From NCBI RefSeq assembly GCF_025567095.1, contig NZ_JAOQJH010000011.1: DNA of 64,000 nucleotides; one strand, written 5' to 3'. The translations under genes were made by a program, and so were the position numbers. Source of the DNA: Anthropogastromicrobium aceti (GTDB lineage Bacteria; Bacillota; Clostridia; Lachnospirales; Lachnospiraceae). Under the pieces are notes generated by a model. The model worked only from the letters and a program-made list of their open reading frames with translations, made no database searches and had not been told where the DNA came from. Below, piece after piece: positions 16,637 to 25,126 of the stretch. Position 1 is the stretch's first letter; every line of letters begins with the position of its first letter.

Positions 16637-17377
16637 ATGACAAAGTGGCAGACAAAAGAACAGACAAAGGCATGGCGTACCTTTTTACAGCATTTTTCAG
16701 CAGGCATGGGAGGCAAAGGCAGAATTTACTACATAGGTGGAACGGATGTGCTTCCACGGCCGTTAACACCAAAAGAAGAAGAACATTTAATTTCATGTAT
16801 GGGAACAGTCGGGGAAAAAGAGGCAAAAAGCAGGCTGATCGAACATAATTTGCGTCTTGTCGTTTACATCGCAAAGAAATTTGAAAACACAGGAGTAGGT
16901 GTAGAGGATTTGATTTCAATCGGCACGATTGGTCTGATCAAAGGTATCAATACATTTAACAAGACAAAAAAGATCAAGCTGGCAACATATGCGTCACGCT
17001 GCATCGAAAACGAAATATTAATGTACCTTAGACGAAACAGCAAGCGGAAAACAGAAGTCTCAATAGACGAGCCATTAAACGTTGACTGGGACGGCAATGA
17101 ACTTCTATTATCAGATATTTTAGGAACAGACGAAGATATGGTATACCGTGATATGGAAGAAGAAGCAGAGCGCAGACAGCTCTCAAACGCATTGTCAAAA
17201 CTTCCGTCACGCGAGCGCCGTATAGTAGAGCTTCGCTATGGAATAAACACAGACGATGACCGCGAAATGACACAAAAAGAAGTAGCCGACTTAATGGGCA
17301 TCTCCCAGTCCTACATCTCTCGCCTAGAAAAAAAGATCATGAACCGCCTCAGAAAAGATCTGGTACGCTACGGTTAA
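16637..17377 (+). CDS. sigE: RNA polymerase sporulation sigma factor SigE
   Basis: Early mother-cell sigma factor, 246 residues. The N terminus is an amphipathic pro-sequence ahead of the conserved IYYIGG cleavage-region motif, as in pro-sigma-E of Bacillus. Region 2 (AKKFENTGVGVEDLISIGTIGLIKG, TYASRCIENEI) and region 4 (QKEVADLMGISQSYISRLEKK) are intact. ATG 16637 follows AAAGGAGG. SpoIIGA upstream is the activating protease. The gap between the two carries a Spo0A-box-like promoter. Confidence 0.96.
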   Translation: MTKWQTKEQTKAWRTFLQHFSAGMGGKGRIYYIGGTDVLPRPLTPKEEEHLISCMGTVGEKEAKSRLIEHNLRLVVYIAKKFENTGVGVEDLISIGTIGLIKGINTFNKTKKIKLATYASRCIENEILMYLRRNSKRKTEVSIDEPLNVDWDGNELLLSDILGTDEDMVYRDMEEEAERRQLSNALSKLPSRERRIVELRYGINTDDDREMTQKEVADLMGISQSYISRLEKKIMNRLRKDLVRYG

Positions 17378-17408
17378 GCAAACCGCATGTTAAAAGTTTG
17401 ATAAGAAA

Positions 17409-17437
17409 AGTCCTTGGGAAAACTCAAGGGCTTTTTT
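17409..17437 (+). terminator. Terminator after sigE
   Basis: AGTCCTTGGG (17409-17418) pairs with CTCAAGGGCT (17423-17432) around an AAAA loop, followed by a T tract. Confidence 0.75.
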
Positions 17438-17438
17438 A

Positions 17439-17630
17439 ATGAACGAGCTAAAAAAATATAAAAGTACGACCATTACACCGAGGGGCTTTCGTAACCTACC
17501 GGGTAACACTAAATTTCGTAAAACTTTACAAATTCTTAAGGAACGCATTCTTGTAAATTCCATCAAACAGGAATATACTATTCAACAGGCAAATTACTAT
17601 TTAGAAAGGAAGGCAGCAACAGCTGCGTGA
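17439..17630 (+). CDS. Hypothetical small basic protein
   Basis: A 63-codon reading frame starting directly after the sigE terminator and ending five bases before the next likely start. The product is basic and mostly helical by appearance (FRKTLQILKERILVNSIKQ). No ribosome site precedes the ATG, which overlaps the end of the terminator, and I recognise no family. It may be a remnant or a chance frame. Confidence 0.3.
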   Translation: MNELKKYKSTTITPRGFRNLPGNTKFRKTLQILKERILVNSIKQEYTIQQANYYLERKAATAA

Positions 17631-17635
17631 TATGT

Positions 17636-18034
17636 ATGGAACGTATAAAAAATTATTTGATTAATTTTATGAGAGGAAGATATGGCATTGATCAGATGTC
17701 ACAGACATTGTTTATTGCAGCACTTATCTTCATTTTGTTTGCAGGGTTTACTCAAAATTTTCTCTTTGAAATGATTGGAATTGCTTTATTTGCATATGCT
17801 GATTACCGGGCACTGTCAAAGAATATCCCAGCGAGAAGAGCAGAGAATGCGCGTTACCAGGAAATGGTAAGAAATATCAAAGAAAAAATCCATCCGACAG
17901 GCGCAGATAAGACACATCGTGTTTACATCTGCCCAAATAAGTCCTGTGGTCAAAAGATCCGTGTTCCAAAGGGAAAAGGCAAAATTGAAATCACCTGCCC
18001 AAAGTGCGGACAGAAGTTTGTAAAGAGAACATAA
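17636..18034 (+). CDS. Membrane protein with C-terminal zinc ribbon
   Basis: 132-residue protein of a type found across Lachnospiraceae. It has an N-terminal MERIKNYLINFMRGRYGIDQM motif region, one or two membrane helices (about residues 23-55) and a C-terminal zinc ribbon built from CPNKSCGQKIRVPKGKGK and CPKCGQKF. Function is unknown. It is the first of three consecutive genes (with the DUF5685-like and J-domain genes) spaced 0-31 bp apart, probably one operon. The start is uncertain between 17627 (GTG) and 17636 (ATG). Confidence 0.75.
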   Translation: MERIKNYLINFMRGRYGIDQMSQTLFIAALIFILFAGFTQNFLFEMIGIALFAYADYRALSKNIPARRAENARYQEMVRNIKEKIHPTGADKTHRVYICPNKSCGQKIRVPKGKGKIEITCPKCGQKFVKRT

Positions 18035-18065
18035 AAACTGGAAATAAAAACAAGGGTATACAAAT

Positions 18066-18974
18066 ATGTTTGGATATGTTACAATAAACCGCGGTGAACT
18101 TAAAGTTCGCGAGCTTGAGACGTATGAGTCTTATTACTGCGGACTTTGCAGAGTATTAAAAGACCGCTATGGACTGGCAGGCTGTACAATGCTCAACTAT
18201 GATATGACATTTTTGGGCATGCTATTGTCAAGCCTTTATGAAGAAAAGGAAGAACCGGCAAAGCGTGTTTGTCGTCCAGGCTTTAAACGTCCGCTGTTAA
18301 AGAAGAAATCAAAAAAGCAGCTTAGTCAGACGGCAGTAGTCACAGAGTCGCTTGGCTATGCGGCAGATATGAACTATATGCTTGCTTATCATAACCATAT
18401 GGATAACTGGCTTGATGAGCATAGCTTTGTTTCATTAAATATGGTTCACCTGATGCAGAAAAATTATAGAAAGCTGACAAAGAAATATCCGCGCCAGCAT
18501 AAGGCAATCGCTTCTTATATACAAAAGCTTCATATTTGTGAGGCCGCCAATGAAAAAAATATCGAGGCCGCAGCCAATCTCACAGGAGAGGCTATGGCAG
18601 AGATTTATGCAGCAAAAGACGATTACTGGCAGGATACTCTGCGTCAGATGGGCTACTACATGGGTAAATTTATTTATCTGATGGATGCCTATGATGATGT
18701 AGAAAAAGATAGTAAGGATGGCAGCTACAACCCATTTAAGGAGCTGTATAAACAAGAAGGCTTTGAAGAAAAGGTGCGTCAGTACCTTGAGTTAATTATG
18801 AGCTGCTGCTGCCGGGCATTTGAAGTACTTCCCATTATTGACAACGCAGAGATTATGAGAAATATTTTGTATGCGGGTGTATGGGCGAAGTATACACGTG
18901 TGACGCAGGAGCGAAAGAAACCGGAAACGACCGGTGAGGGAGAAAATAAGGCTGCAGAAAAAGCAGCAGAATGA
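18066..18974 (+). CDS. DUF5685-like protein
   Basis: 302-residue soluble, helix-rich protein. The N-terminal MFGYVTINRGELKVRE, the Cys pair YYCGLCRVL, NYDMTFL, and the acidic/His helices YHNHMDNWLDE and MDAYDDVEKDSKDGSYNPF resemble the DUF5685 family of Clostridia. The conserved Cys, His and Asp residues and the DAYDDVEKD helix are reminiscent of helical metal-binding or prenyl-synthase-like folds, but no activity can be assigned. Its stop overlaps the ATG of the J-domain gene (ATGA), indicating translational coupling. Confidence 0.7.
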   Translation: MFGYVTINRGELKVRELETYESYYCGLCRVLKDRYGLAGCTMLNYDMTFLGMLLSSLYEEKEEPAKRVCRPGFKRPLLKKKSKKQLSQTAVVTESLGYAADMNYMLAYHNHMDNWLDEHSFVSLNMVHLMQKNYRKLTKKYPRQHKAIASYIQKLHICEAANEKNIEAAANLTGEAMAEIYAAKDDYWQDTLRQMGYYMGKFIYLMDAYDDVEKDSKDGSYNPFKELYKQEGFEEKVRQYLELIMSCCCRAFEVLPIIDNAEIMRNILYAGVWAKYTRVTQERKKPETTGEGENKAAEKAAE

Positions 18975-19729
18975 GTGTGTTTATGGATCCATATCAGGTT
19001 TTAGGAGTGTCCCGCGATGCGTCGGACGATGAGATAAAAAAGGCATACCGGAATTTGAGCCGAAAGTACCATCCGGATGCGAACATCAATAATCCAAACA
19101 AGGCACAGGCCGAGGAGATGTTTAAAAAGGTACAGGCGGCATATGACCAGATCATGAAAGAGCGTCAGTATGGTGGCCATGGAACAGCAGGCAGCCAGTA
19201 TGGACCAGGCAGTTCCCACTACGGTGGTTACTCAGGTGGCTACGGAAATTCTTCCTATGGAGGCGGTTCCTATCGAAATGGCTCTGATTATGGAGATTTC
19301 GGTGGATTTGGCGGATTTGGTGGCTTCGGTGGTTTTGGTGCGTCGGACCGCGAGGAAGAGCCTCGTATGCAGGCCGCACGAAACTTTATAAACTCTGGTC
19401 ATTATCAGGAAGCATGTAATGTCTTAAATTCCATTCAGGAACGAAATGCAAGATGGTATTATTACAGCGCGATTGCAAATTCAGGTATCGGAAATCAGAT
19501 CAATGCGCTTGAGTATGCAAGAAAGGCAGTACAGATGGAGCCGGGAAATGCCGAGTATCGTCAGCTTGTGAGCCGTCTTGAGAACAATGGCAGATGGTAT
19601 GCCGACAGAGGTACCCAGTATGGCTTTGGCACAGACGGGCGCTCAAATTGTCTGTCAGATCTTTGCTGCTGCATGTGTGCTTCAAGTATGTGTGGAGGCG
19701 GCTTCATGCCATGCTTTTTCTGTATTTAA
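18971..19729 (+). CDS. J-domain (DnaJ-like) protein with Gly/Tyr-rich linker and TPR-like part
   Basis: 252-residue co-chaperone-like protein. Residues 5-65 form a J domain with the Hsp70-activating HPD (KYHPDANINNP). Residues about 68-125 are rich in Gly, Tyr, Ser and Phe (GFGGFGGFGGFG) and probably flexible. Residues 130-200 resemble one or two TPR units (FINSGHYQEACNVLN, NALEYARKAVQMEP). The C terminus is Cys-rich (CCCMCASSMCGGG). It lacks the zinc-finger and substrate domains of DnaJ, so it is a specialised J protein, probably recruiting DnaK to the products of the two coupled genes upstream. Confidence 0.85.
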   Translation: MSVFMDPYQVLGVSRDASDDEIKKAYRNLSRKYHPDANINNPNKAQAEEMFKKVQAAYDQIMKERQYGGHGTAGSQYGPGSSHYGGYSGGYGNSSYGGGSYRNGSDYGDFGGFGGFGGFGGFGASDREEEPRMQAARNFINSGHYQEACNVLNSIQERNARWYYYSAIANSGIGNQINALEYARKAVQMEPGNAEYRQLVSRLENNGRWYADRGTQYGFGTDGRSNCLSDLCCCMCASSMCGGGFMPCFFCI

Positions 19730-19747
19730 ATATTTATTGAAAATTTA

Positions 19748-19784
19748 GGCTGCAGACGCTGTAAAAGACGTTTGCAGCTTTTTT
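19748..19784 (+). terminator. Terminator after the J-domain gene
   Basis: GCTGCAGACG (19749-19758) pairs with CGTTTGCAGC (19769-19778), including one G-T pair, followed by six T residues. Confidence 0.85.
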
Positions 19785-19826
19785 CTTAACAATTTTTTAC
19801 ATCTATGCAAAGATCAGGTTCTTGAC

Positions 19827-19855
19827 TTGACAAACCTATGTTGATTTAATAAAAT
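19827..19855 (+). promoter_or_regulatory. Promoter of the MBOAT-DHHW operon
   Basis: Near-consensus TTGACA (19827-19832), 17-bp spacer and TAAAAT (19850-19855), about 50 bases before the MBOAT gene. Confidence 0.8.
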
Positions 19856-19903
19856 GGCTCTGTATGTTAAATTAAGAAATAATTAAGGAGAAGGGATAAA
19901 GCG

Positions 19904-21322
19904 ATGGTCTTTTCAAGTCTTTTGTTTGTATTTTTATTTCTGACGTTAAACCTCGTCTGTTACTATTCGGTAAAGACGATTCGTCAGAAAAATATTGTAC
20001 TGCTTGTATTTTCGCTCATTTTCTATGCGTGGGGCGGTGCTGCATATTTGCTTTTGCTTGCCGGAATGGCATTTTGGAGTTGGCTGTGTGCACTTATGAT
20101 TGAAAAAAATGAGGAGCAAAAAACAAGAAAGCTTTGGATGTGGGCAGAGTGTCTTGTTTTGCTTGGTCTTCTTATCTTTTTTAAGTACATGAATTTCCTT
20201 ACAGGAAATTTGAGTGCACTGATTGGTTTTCCAAAAGAGGCAACTAAGATTATTCTTCCAATCGGTATTTCATTCTATACCTTCCAGCTGCTTTCATATG
20301 TAGTAGATGTATATAGAAAGGAAGTTGCTGCACAGCCGGCATATTGGAAGCTTCTTTTATACTGCAGCCTTTTTCATCAGTGCATTGCAGGTCCGATTGT
20401 ACGTTATCAGACAGTTGCAGCAGAAATTGATGACAGAAAGGTAACACTTACAGATCTGACTAATGGTATTCGCCGTTTTTCAATTGGTCTTGCAAAGAAA
20501 GCAATTTTAGCAAATGGCTGTGCTTCTGTTGCTGATACACTTCTTGCTAATACACAGAGTGCGACAACAGCAGGACTTTGGCTAGGAATGCTCTTTTACA
20601 TGCTTCAGATTTATCTTGATTTTTCCGCATATTCTGATATGGCCATTGGTATGGGACAGATGGTAGGCTTCCATTATCTTGAAAACTTCAATTATCCATA
20701 CAGCTCAGTGTCTGTACAGGATTTCTGGAGAAGATGGCATATTTCACTTAGCAGCTTTTTCCGTGATTACGTGTATATTCCGCTTGGCGGAAGCAGAGGA
20801 GGAGATCTTCTGACTGTGCGCAATATGTTCATTGTGTGGGCGCTGACAGGAATTTGGCATGGCGCAAGCTGGAACTACATATTGTGGGGACTTTATTTCT
20901 TCGTATTTCTTGTATTGGAGCGCTTTGTGTTAAAGAAGGTGCTCGAAAGACTGCCAAGAGCAGTAGGATGGATCTATGCAATGCTTGTAGTATACTTCGG
21001 CTGGGTATTATTTAAATTTGAGAATATGGCAGAGCTTGGAAACGTTCTTGCAGGTATGTTTGGCTTTGGTCATATGGCTGGAAATCTTTCCACACTCTAT
21101 ACATTGTTAAATAATATTTTCCTTCTTATTATTTCCATTATCGCAGTATTCCCAATTGGAAAGAATCTGCGTATGGCGGCATATCACTATGAAAATAAAA
21201 GGAAAAAGGTTCCAACACTTTTGTACTATTTGGATGCAGTTACACCGGTAATATTGATTTTGCTGTCGCTTTTGGCACTTGTCGGAGACAGCTACAATCC
21301 ATTCTTGTATTTCCAGTTCTAA
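19904..21322 (+). CDS. MBOAT-family O-acyltransferase (AlgI/PatA-like)
   Basis: 472-residue polytopic membrane O-acyltransferase. About ten helices are visible; the MBOAT signatures include DFSAYSDMAIGMG, FWRRWHISLSSFFRDYVYIPLGG and the catalytic-histidine helix TGIWHGASWNY. AlgI-type proteins pass acetyl groups across the membrane to a partner that acetylates alginate, cellulose or peptidoglycan outside. The DHHW gene 25 bases downstream is the expected partner; the acceptor polymer is unknown. Confidence 0.92.
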   Translation: MVFSSLLFVFLFLTLNLVCYYSVKTIRQKNIVLLVFSLIFYAWGGAAYLLLLAGMAFWSWLCALMIEKNEEQKTRKLWMWAECLVLLGLLIFFKYMNFLTGNLSALIGFPKEATKIILPIGISFYTFQLLSYVVDVYRKEVAAQPAYWKLLLYCSLFHQCIAGPIVRYQTVAAEIDDRKVTLTDLTNGIRRFSIGLAKKAILANGCASVADTLLANTQSATTAGLWLGMLFYMLQIYLDFSAYSDMAIGMGQMVGFHYLENFNYPYSSVSVQDFWRRWHISLSSFFRDYVYIPLGGSRGGDLLTVRNMFIVWALTGIWHGASWNYILWGLYFFVFLVLERFVLKKVLERLPRAVGWIYAMLVVYFGWVLFKFENMAELGNVLAGMFGFGHMAGNLSTLYTLLNNIFLLIISIIAVFPIGKNLRMAAYHYENKRKKVPTLLYYLDAVTPVILILLSLLALVGDSYNPFLYFQF

Positions 21323-21347
21323 TTTAAGTCCGAAAGAAAGGTTTGTC

Positions 21348-22799
21348 ATGGATAAAAAAGAAAAAGAAGAATTTATGAAACAAAAACGAGCGGCCTATAA
21401 AAAGGCTAGAACGTTTGGATTGTTTTTATTTATTGTGGTAATGGCATTTTGCTGTATTCTCGGATTGATGATTCCTGTTCGTCCAAAGGAATCGGTACTA
21501 GAAAAAAGAGAGTTAGCAAAGTTTCCGCAAATTACTGTTTCAGGTGTGTTAGATGGAAGTTACTTTTCTGATATTTCCACATGGTACTCTGATTCCTATC
21601 CGCTTCGTGATGTGTGGATGTCGGGAAGCAATGCTATGAAAAAGCTTTATGGAATAAAAACAAAGCAGATTGTATCAAATAAGGGCACAGCAGATGAGAT
21701 TCCAGTTGTGACAAAAAATGAAAATGAAGAGACATCTGAGGCTGTTACAGAAGAATCAGAGCAGGAATCTGTTCAGACAGAAGTAACTACAGCGCTAGCA
21801 GAAAGTACACCGGCCAAGGCAACAGCACCGGCACAGATTGTGCTTCCGACAGATGATCCGTCATATTCACTTCCTGCTATTACAGGTCAGACATTAAATG
21901 GTGTTTATGTAGAGGGAGATATTGGTTACGGTATGTATTTCTTTAACCAGCAGGCAGCTACAACATATATTGATATGGTTAACCGCATTGCAGATACCTT
22001 TGCAGGTACAGCAAATGTGTATACTATGCTTGTTCCAAACAGCGAAGCATTTTATCTGACAGATGAGGAGCGTGCGCAGTTAGAGCCAGATTGGAGAAAC
22101 GAGAAGGCGGCAACTGATTATTATGTGGCAAGCTTTAACTCAAATGTTAAAAATATTGATATTTATGATGTGCTTGCAGCGCATACAGATGAGTATATTT
22201 ATTTTAGAACAGATCACCACTGGACAGGACTTGGTGCATATTATGCTTACACTGCGTGGGCACAGGTAAAGGGAGTAGATGCGCACGCGCTTGAAGAATA
22301 TGAGCAAGTAACATTCCCAGGCTTTACAGGTTCATATTACACAGAGACGCAGGCAGCAGCAATGGAAGCAAATCCAGATACAGTCATTGCATATAAGCCG
22401 CTTACATGTGACAGAATGACATTTACAGATACTGATGGAAATACCTTAAACTGGCCTATCATAAACGATGTATCAGGCTATCGCAGTACACAAAAGTACA
22501 GCTGCTTTGCAGCAGGAGATCAGCCATTTAGCTATATTGAAAACCCAAATGTCGCAAATGGACAGGCATGTATTCTTGTAAAGGAATCATATGCAGATGC
22601 ATTCGTTCCGTATTTAACAGATCATTATCAGTTTATTTACTGGTTTGACTACAGAGAATACAACGGAAATATTACAGAATATATTCGTACTGTCACACAG
22701 ACAGAGGGAATAAATACGGTCGATATAATGTTCTTAAATGGACTAGATCCAATCAGTTCGATTGAGTCAATGAACCGCTTAAACAGTCTGATGCAGTAA
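21348..22799 (+). CDS. DHHW-motif extracytoplasmic acetylation protein (AlgJ/AlgX-like)
   Basis: 483-residue protein with a cytoplasmic lysine-rich start, one membrane helix near residues 18-42 and an extracytoplasmic SGNH-like domain. The TDHHWTGLGAYYAY segment is the family-defining DHHW motif, and PLRDVWM is the usual N-terminal motif. A Glu/Thr/Ser-rich linker (about residues 110-170) precedes the catalytic part. It probably accepts acetyl from the MBOAT protein and transfers it to a secreted or wall polysaccharide. I chose ATG 21348 behind AAAGG; the frame's earlier ATG lies inside the MBOAT gene. Confidence 0.88.
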   Translation: MDKKEKEEFMKQKRAAYKKARTFGLFLFIVVMAFCCILGLMIPVRPKESVLEKRELAKFPQITVSGVLDGSYFSDISTWYSDSYPLRDVWMSGSNAMKKLYGIKTKQIVSNKGTADEIPVVTKNENEETSEAVTEESEQESVQTEVTTALAESTPAKATAPAQIVLPTDDPSYSLPAITGQTLNGVYVEGDIGYGMYFFNQQAATTYIDMVNRIADTFAGTANVYTMLVPNSEAFYLTDEERAQLEPDWRNEKAATDYYVASFNSNVKNIDIYDVLAAHTDEYIYFRTDHHWTGLGAYYAYTAWAQVKGVDAHALEEYEQVTFPGFTGSYYTETQAAAMEANPDTVIAYKPLTCDRMTFTDTDGNTLNWPIINDVSGYRSTQKYSCFAAGDQPFSYIENPNVANGQACILVKESYADAFVPYLTDHYQFIYWFDYREYNGNITEYIRTVTQTEGINTVDIMFLNGLDPISSIESMNRLNSLMQ

Positions 22800-22833
22800 C
22801 GCACACAGCCGTTAACAGATACGGCGGAAAGGT

Positions 22834-23310
22834 ATGGTTATTTTATTTATGCAGTATTTGATTATTTTTCTGATTTCCATGGTGCCGCTCATTGAGTTAA
22901 GAGGTGCAATTCCGTATGCAATCGGATTTAAACTTCCACTATTGCCATCTTACATCATCTGTATCCTTGGAAATATGCTTCCAGTGCCATTTATCTTTTT
23001 ATTTGCAAGAAAGATTCTCGTGTGGGGAAGTGATAAAAAGTACATTGGCGGCTTCTTCAACTGGTGTCTTAAAAAAGGAGAGAAAGGCGGAAAGAAGCTT
23101 CAGGAAAAGGCAGGAAGAGGGCTTTATGTGGCACTGTTTTTGTTTGTAGGAATACCGCTTCCGGGAACAGGCGCATGGACAGGAACACTTGCAGCAAGCC
23201 TTCTTGATATGGATTTTAAAAAGAGCACACTTGCTGTTATGTGTGGTGTCGTGCTGGCAGGCATCATCATGGGATTAGTAAGCGGAGGCGTGTTCTCGTT
23301 CATTCGGTAA
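22834..23310 (+). CDS. Small multidrug-export-type membrane protein
   Basis: 158-residue integral membrane protein of the Sm_multidrug_ex family (COG2426). It has four to five helices, the family motif PLIELRGAIPYAIGF near the N terminus, and GIPLPGTGAWTGTLAASLL in the second half. Transport function is only assumed for the family. Start ATG 22834 lies immediately behind GGAAAGG; ATG 22849 is an alternative. It may be transcribed with the acetylation genes. Confidence 0.85.
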   Translation: MVILFMQYLIIFLISMVPLIELRGAIPYAIGFKLPLLPSYIICILGNMLPVPFIFLFARKILVWGSDKKYIGGFFNWCLKKGEKGGKKLQEKAGRGLYVALFLFVGIPLPGTGAWTGTLAASLLDMDFKKSTLAVMCGVVLAGIIMGLVSGGVFSFIR

Positions 23311-23316
23311 GCTTAA

Positions 23317-23487
23317 AGGATGCCCACGAATTGCTCCGTTACTTCGTAACTCTCGCAATTCTAAAAATATTCGGATTCGCTGATTTTCTTCGAAAATCGC
23401 TGCATTCTCATATTTTAGCGGGTCCCAAGCTCAAAATCCTTGTCATGCAAGCATGATCGGATTTGTAGCTTTTGACCCTGGCATCCT
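23317..23487. repeat. Multi-hairpin structured element A
   Basis: Between two convergent genes, AGGATGCC (23317-23324) and GGCATCCT (23480-23487) close a multi-branched structure. Arm 1 is GAATTGC with GCAATTC around GTTAC/GTAAC (23328-23361). Arm 2 is TAAAAATAT with ATATTTTA around GATTTTC/GAAAATC (23362-23417). Arm 3 is GGGTC/GACCC with nested AAGCT/AGCTT, AAATCC/GGATTT and TCATGC/GCATGA pairs (23420-23478). Arm 1, read on the minus strand, matches element C at 37801-37834 at 31 of 34 positions with one compensatory pair. The core of arm 3 also occurs in element B. Confidence 0.75.
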
Positions 23488-23501
23488 ATGTAGGGGGTAT
23501 C

Positions 23502-24278
23502 TCAACTGAGATATCCCTTCATTGTTTTTAAGGCACTTTTTTCAAGGCGAGAGACCTGTGCTTGGGAAATGTGTATTTCCTGTGCAATCTCCATCTGAGT
23601 CTTTCCCTCATAAAAACGCATTTTGATGATGCGCTGCTCCCGCTTAGGGAGCTTTTTTAATGCCTCACAAAGTGCAATCTCCTGAACCCAGTTATCCTCT
23701 TTATTTTTCTTATCACTGATTTGATCCATGACATAGAGCGTGTCACCGCCGTCACTGTAAACGGGCTCATAAAGACTGAGCGGACTTTGAATCGCGTCAA
23801 GCGACTGAATAATTTCCTCGCGGTTGATGCTTGTACGCTCAGCAATCTCGTCAAGAGTTGGCTCACGGTCAAGCTCCCTTGTCAGTGCTTCCCTTGCGGA
23901 AACAGTTTTATAAGCGATATCGCGAAGGGAACGAGAGACACGTATACTGTTATTGTCCCGCAAAAAGCGTCTTACCTCACCGATGATCATCGGAACTGCG
24001 TAGGTTGAAAATTTAACCTGATGACTAAGATCAAAATTGTCAATTGCCTTCATTAAGCCAATGCAGCCGATCTGAAACAAATCATCAATATTTTCACCGC
24101 TTGAAGAAAAGCGGCCAATCACACTTAAAACGAGACGTAAATTTCCAGTAATGTAAAGCTCACGTGCCTGTTGATCTCCATTTTTGATTCGGTGGAACAA
24201 AGTTTCCTTCTCACTGCTGTCAAGCAGAGGCAACGTTGCCGTGTTGACTCCGCAGATTTCCACTTTGTAGCCTGCCAT
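23502..24278 (-). CDS. sigG: RNA polymerase sporulation sigma factor SigG
   Basis: Late forespore sigma factor, 258 residues. The start MAGYKVEICGVNTATLPLL is the diagnostic N terminus that binds the anti-sigma factor. Regions 2 (DDLFQIGCIGLMKAIDNFD), 3 (REPTLDEIAERTSINREEI) and 4 (GKTQMEIAQEIHISQAQVSRLEKSALK) are complete. AGGAAGG precedes ATG at 24278; an in-frame upstream ATG (24326) lacks such a site. In Bacillus sigG follows sigE directly; here it lies 6 kb away on the opposite strand. Confidence 0.95.
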   Translation of the reverse strand: MAGYKVEICGVNTATLPLLDSSEKETLFHRIKNGDQQARELYITGNLRLVLSVIGRFSSSGENIDDLFQIGCIGLMKAIDNFDLSHQVKFSTYAVPMIIGEVRRFLRDNNSIRVSRSLRDIAYKTVSAREALTRELDREPTLDEIAERTSINREEIIQSLDAIQSPLSLYEPVYSDGGDTLYVMDQISDKKNKEDNWVQEIALCEALKKLPKREQRIIKMRFYEGKTQMEIAQEIHISQAQVSRLEKSALKTMKGYLS

Positions 24279-24399
24279 CTGTATCCTTCCTTTCCGCAGC
24301 AGTCGCTGCCGCCATAAATTATGCATTAAAAGGATGCACAGAAAGAAGAGGCTTTATACGCGCGTTTATTGCGAAAGACCTTCGGTGTAGGAAAATACC

Positions 24400-24428
24400 T
24401 TGCAATTAAAAATAAAATTCTGTATGAT
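24400..24428 (+). promoter_or_regulatory. Promoter of the HAD phosphatase gene
   Basis: TTGCAA (24400-24405), 17-bp spacer and TATGAT (24423-24428), about 47 bases before the ATG. Confidence 0.65.
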
Positions 24429-24474
24429 TATAGTGTGGGGCAGCAAAATGTCCCGTGCTGCAAAGGAGAAAACT

Positions 24475-25125
24475 ATGGATACTGTCTTTTTTGACATGGA
24501 TGGAACACTGATTGACACAGAAAAATATTACAATGTGTGTTGGTGTGAAGCAATTGCAAAATTTGGTTATACCATTACAAAAGAAGAGGCACTTGACCTT
24601 AGAAGTCTTGGCCGGCCGCATGTGTATCGCTTTTTTGAAGAAAAATATGGAAAAGGTTTTCCGTATGATGAAATGCGCGCATATAGAAAAAAGATCATGG
24701 AAGAAATGCTTAAACGAGATGGCATTACTGTAAAGCCCGGTGCAAAAGAAATTCTTTTATGGCTAAAAAGCCGTCAGATACGCTGCATGATCGCAACGGC
24801 AACTGATCTTGAGCGCACAAACCGTTACCTTGAAATGGCAGGATTGTCATCTTATTTTGACGAAATAATAAGTGCTGTTATGGTAAAAAACGGAAAGCCG
24901 TCACCAGATATTTATCAGCTTGCATGTGAAAAAGCAGGCCGTATACCGTCAGATTGTATTGCAATCGAGGATTCGCCAAATGGTGTACGTGCTGCGGCCG
25001 CAGCAGGATGCCGTGTTTTCATGATTCCTGACTTAGATGAGCCAGATAAGGCAACGCGCGCGCTGTGCGAAGGAGTTTTTCCTAGTTTGTCAGAGCTTCG
25101 CACGCACTTTGTAAAAATTTTGTAA
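24475..25125 (+). CDS. HAD-superfamily phosphatase, beta-phosphoglucomutase-like
   Basis: 216-residue HAD hydrolase. Motif I is FFDMDGTLIDTE with both catalytic aspartates, motif II is IATATD, motif III lies near GKPSPDIY, and motif IV is IEDSPNGVRAAAAAG. A helical cap follows motif I (class C1), typical of phosphoglucomutase-like sugar phosphatases. The substrate cannot be read. I chose ATG 24475 behind AAAGGAG rather than the in-frame upstream start. Confidence 0.9.
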   Translation: MDTVFFDMDGTLIDTEKYYNVCWCEAIAKFGYTITKEEALDLRSLGRPHVYRFFEEKYGKGFPYDEMRAYRKKIMEEMLKRDGITVKPGAKEILLWLKSRQIRCMIATATDLERTNRYLEMAGLSSYFDEIISAVMVKNGKPSPDIYQLACEKAGRIPSDCIAIEDSPNGVRAAAAAGCRVFMIPDLDEPDKATRALCEGVFPSLSELRTHFVKIL

Positions 25126-25126
25126 G

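Noticed and set aside
16465..16848. 127-codon ORF overlapping the sigE start
   Set aside because: Different frame from sigE, covers the Spo0A-like promoter, and sigE matches its family fully.
23494..23518. GGTATCTCA/TGAGATATCC palindrome taken as sigG terminator
   Set aside because: It lies at the sigG coding end and has no T tract on the minus strand side; element A downstream is a better candidate for termination.
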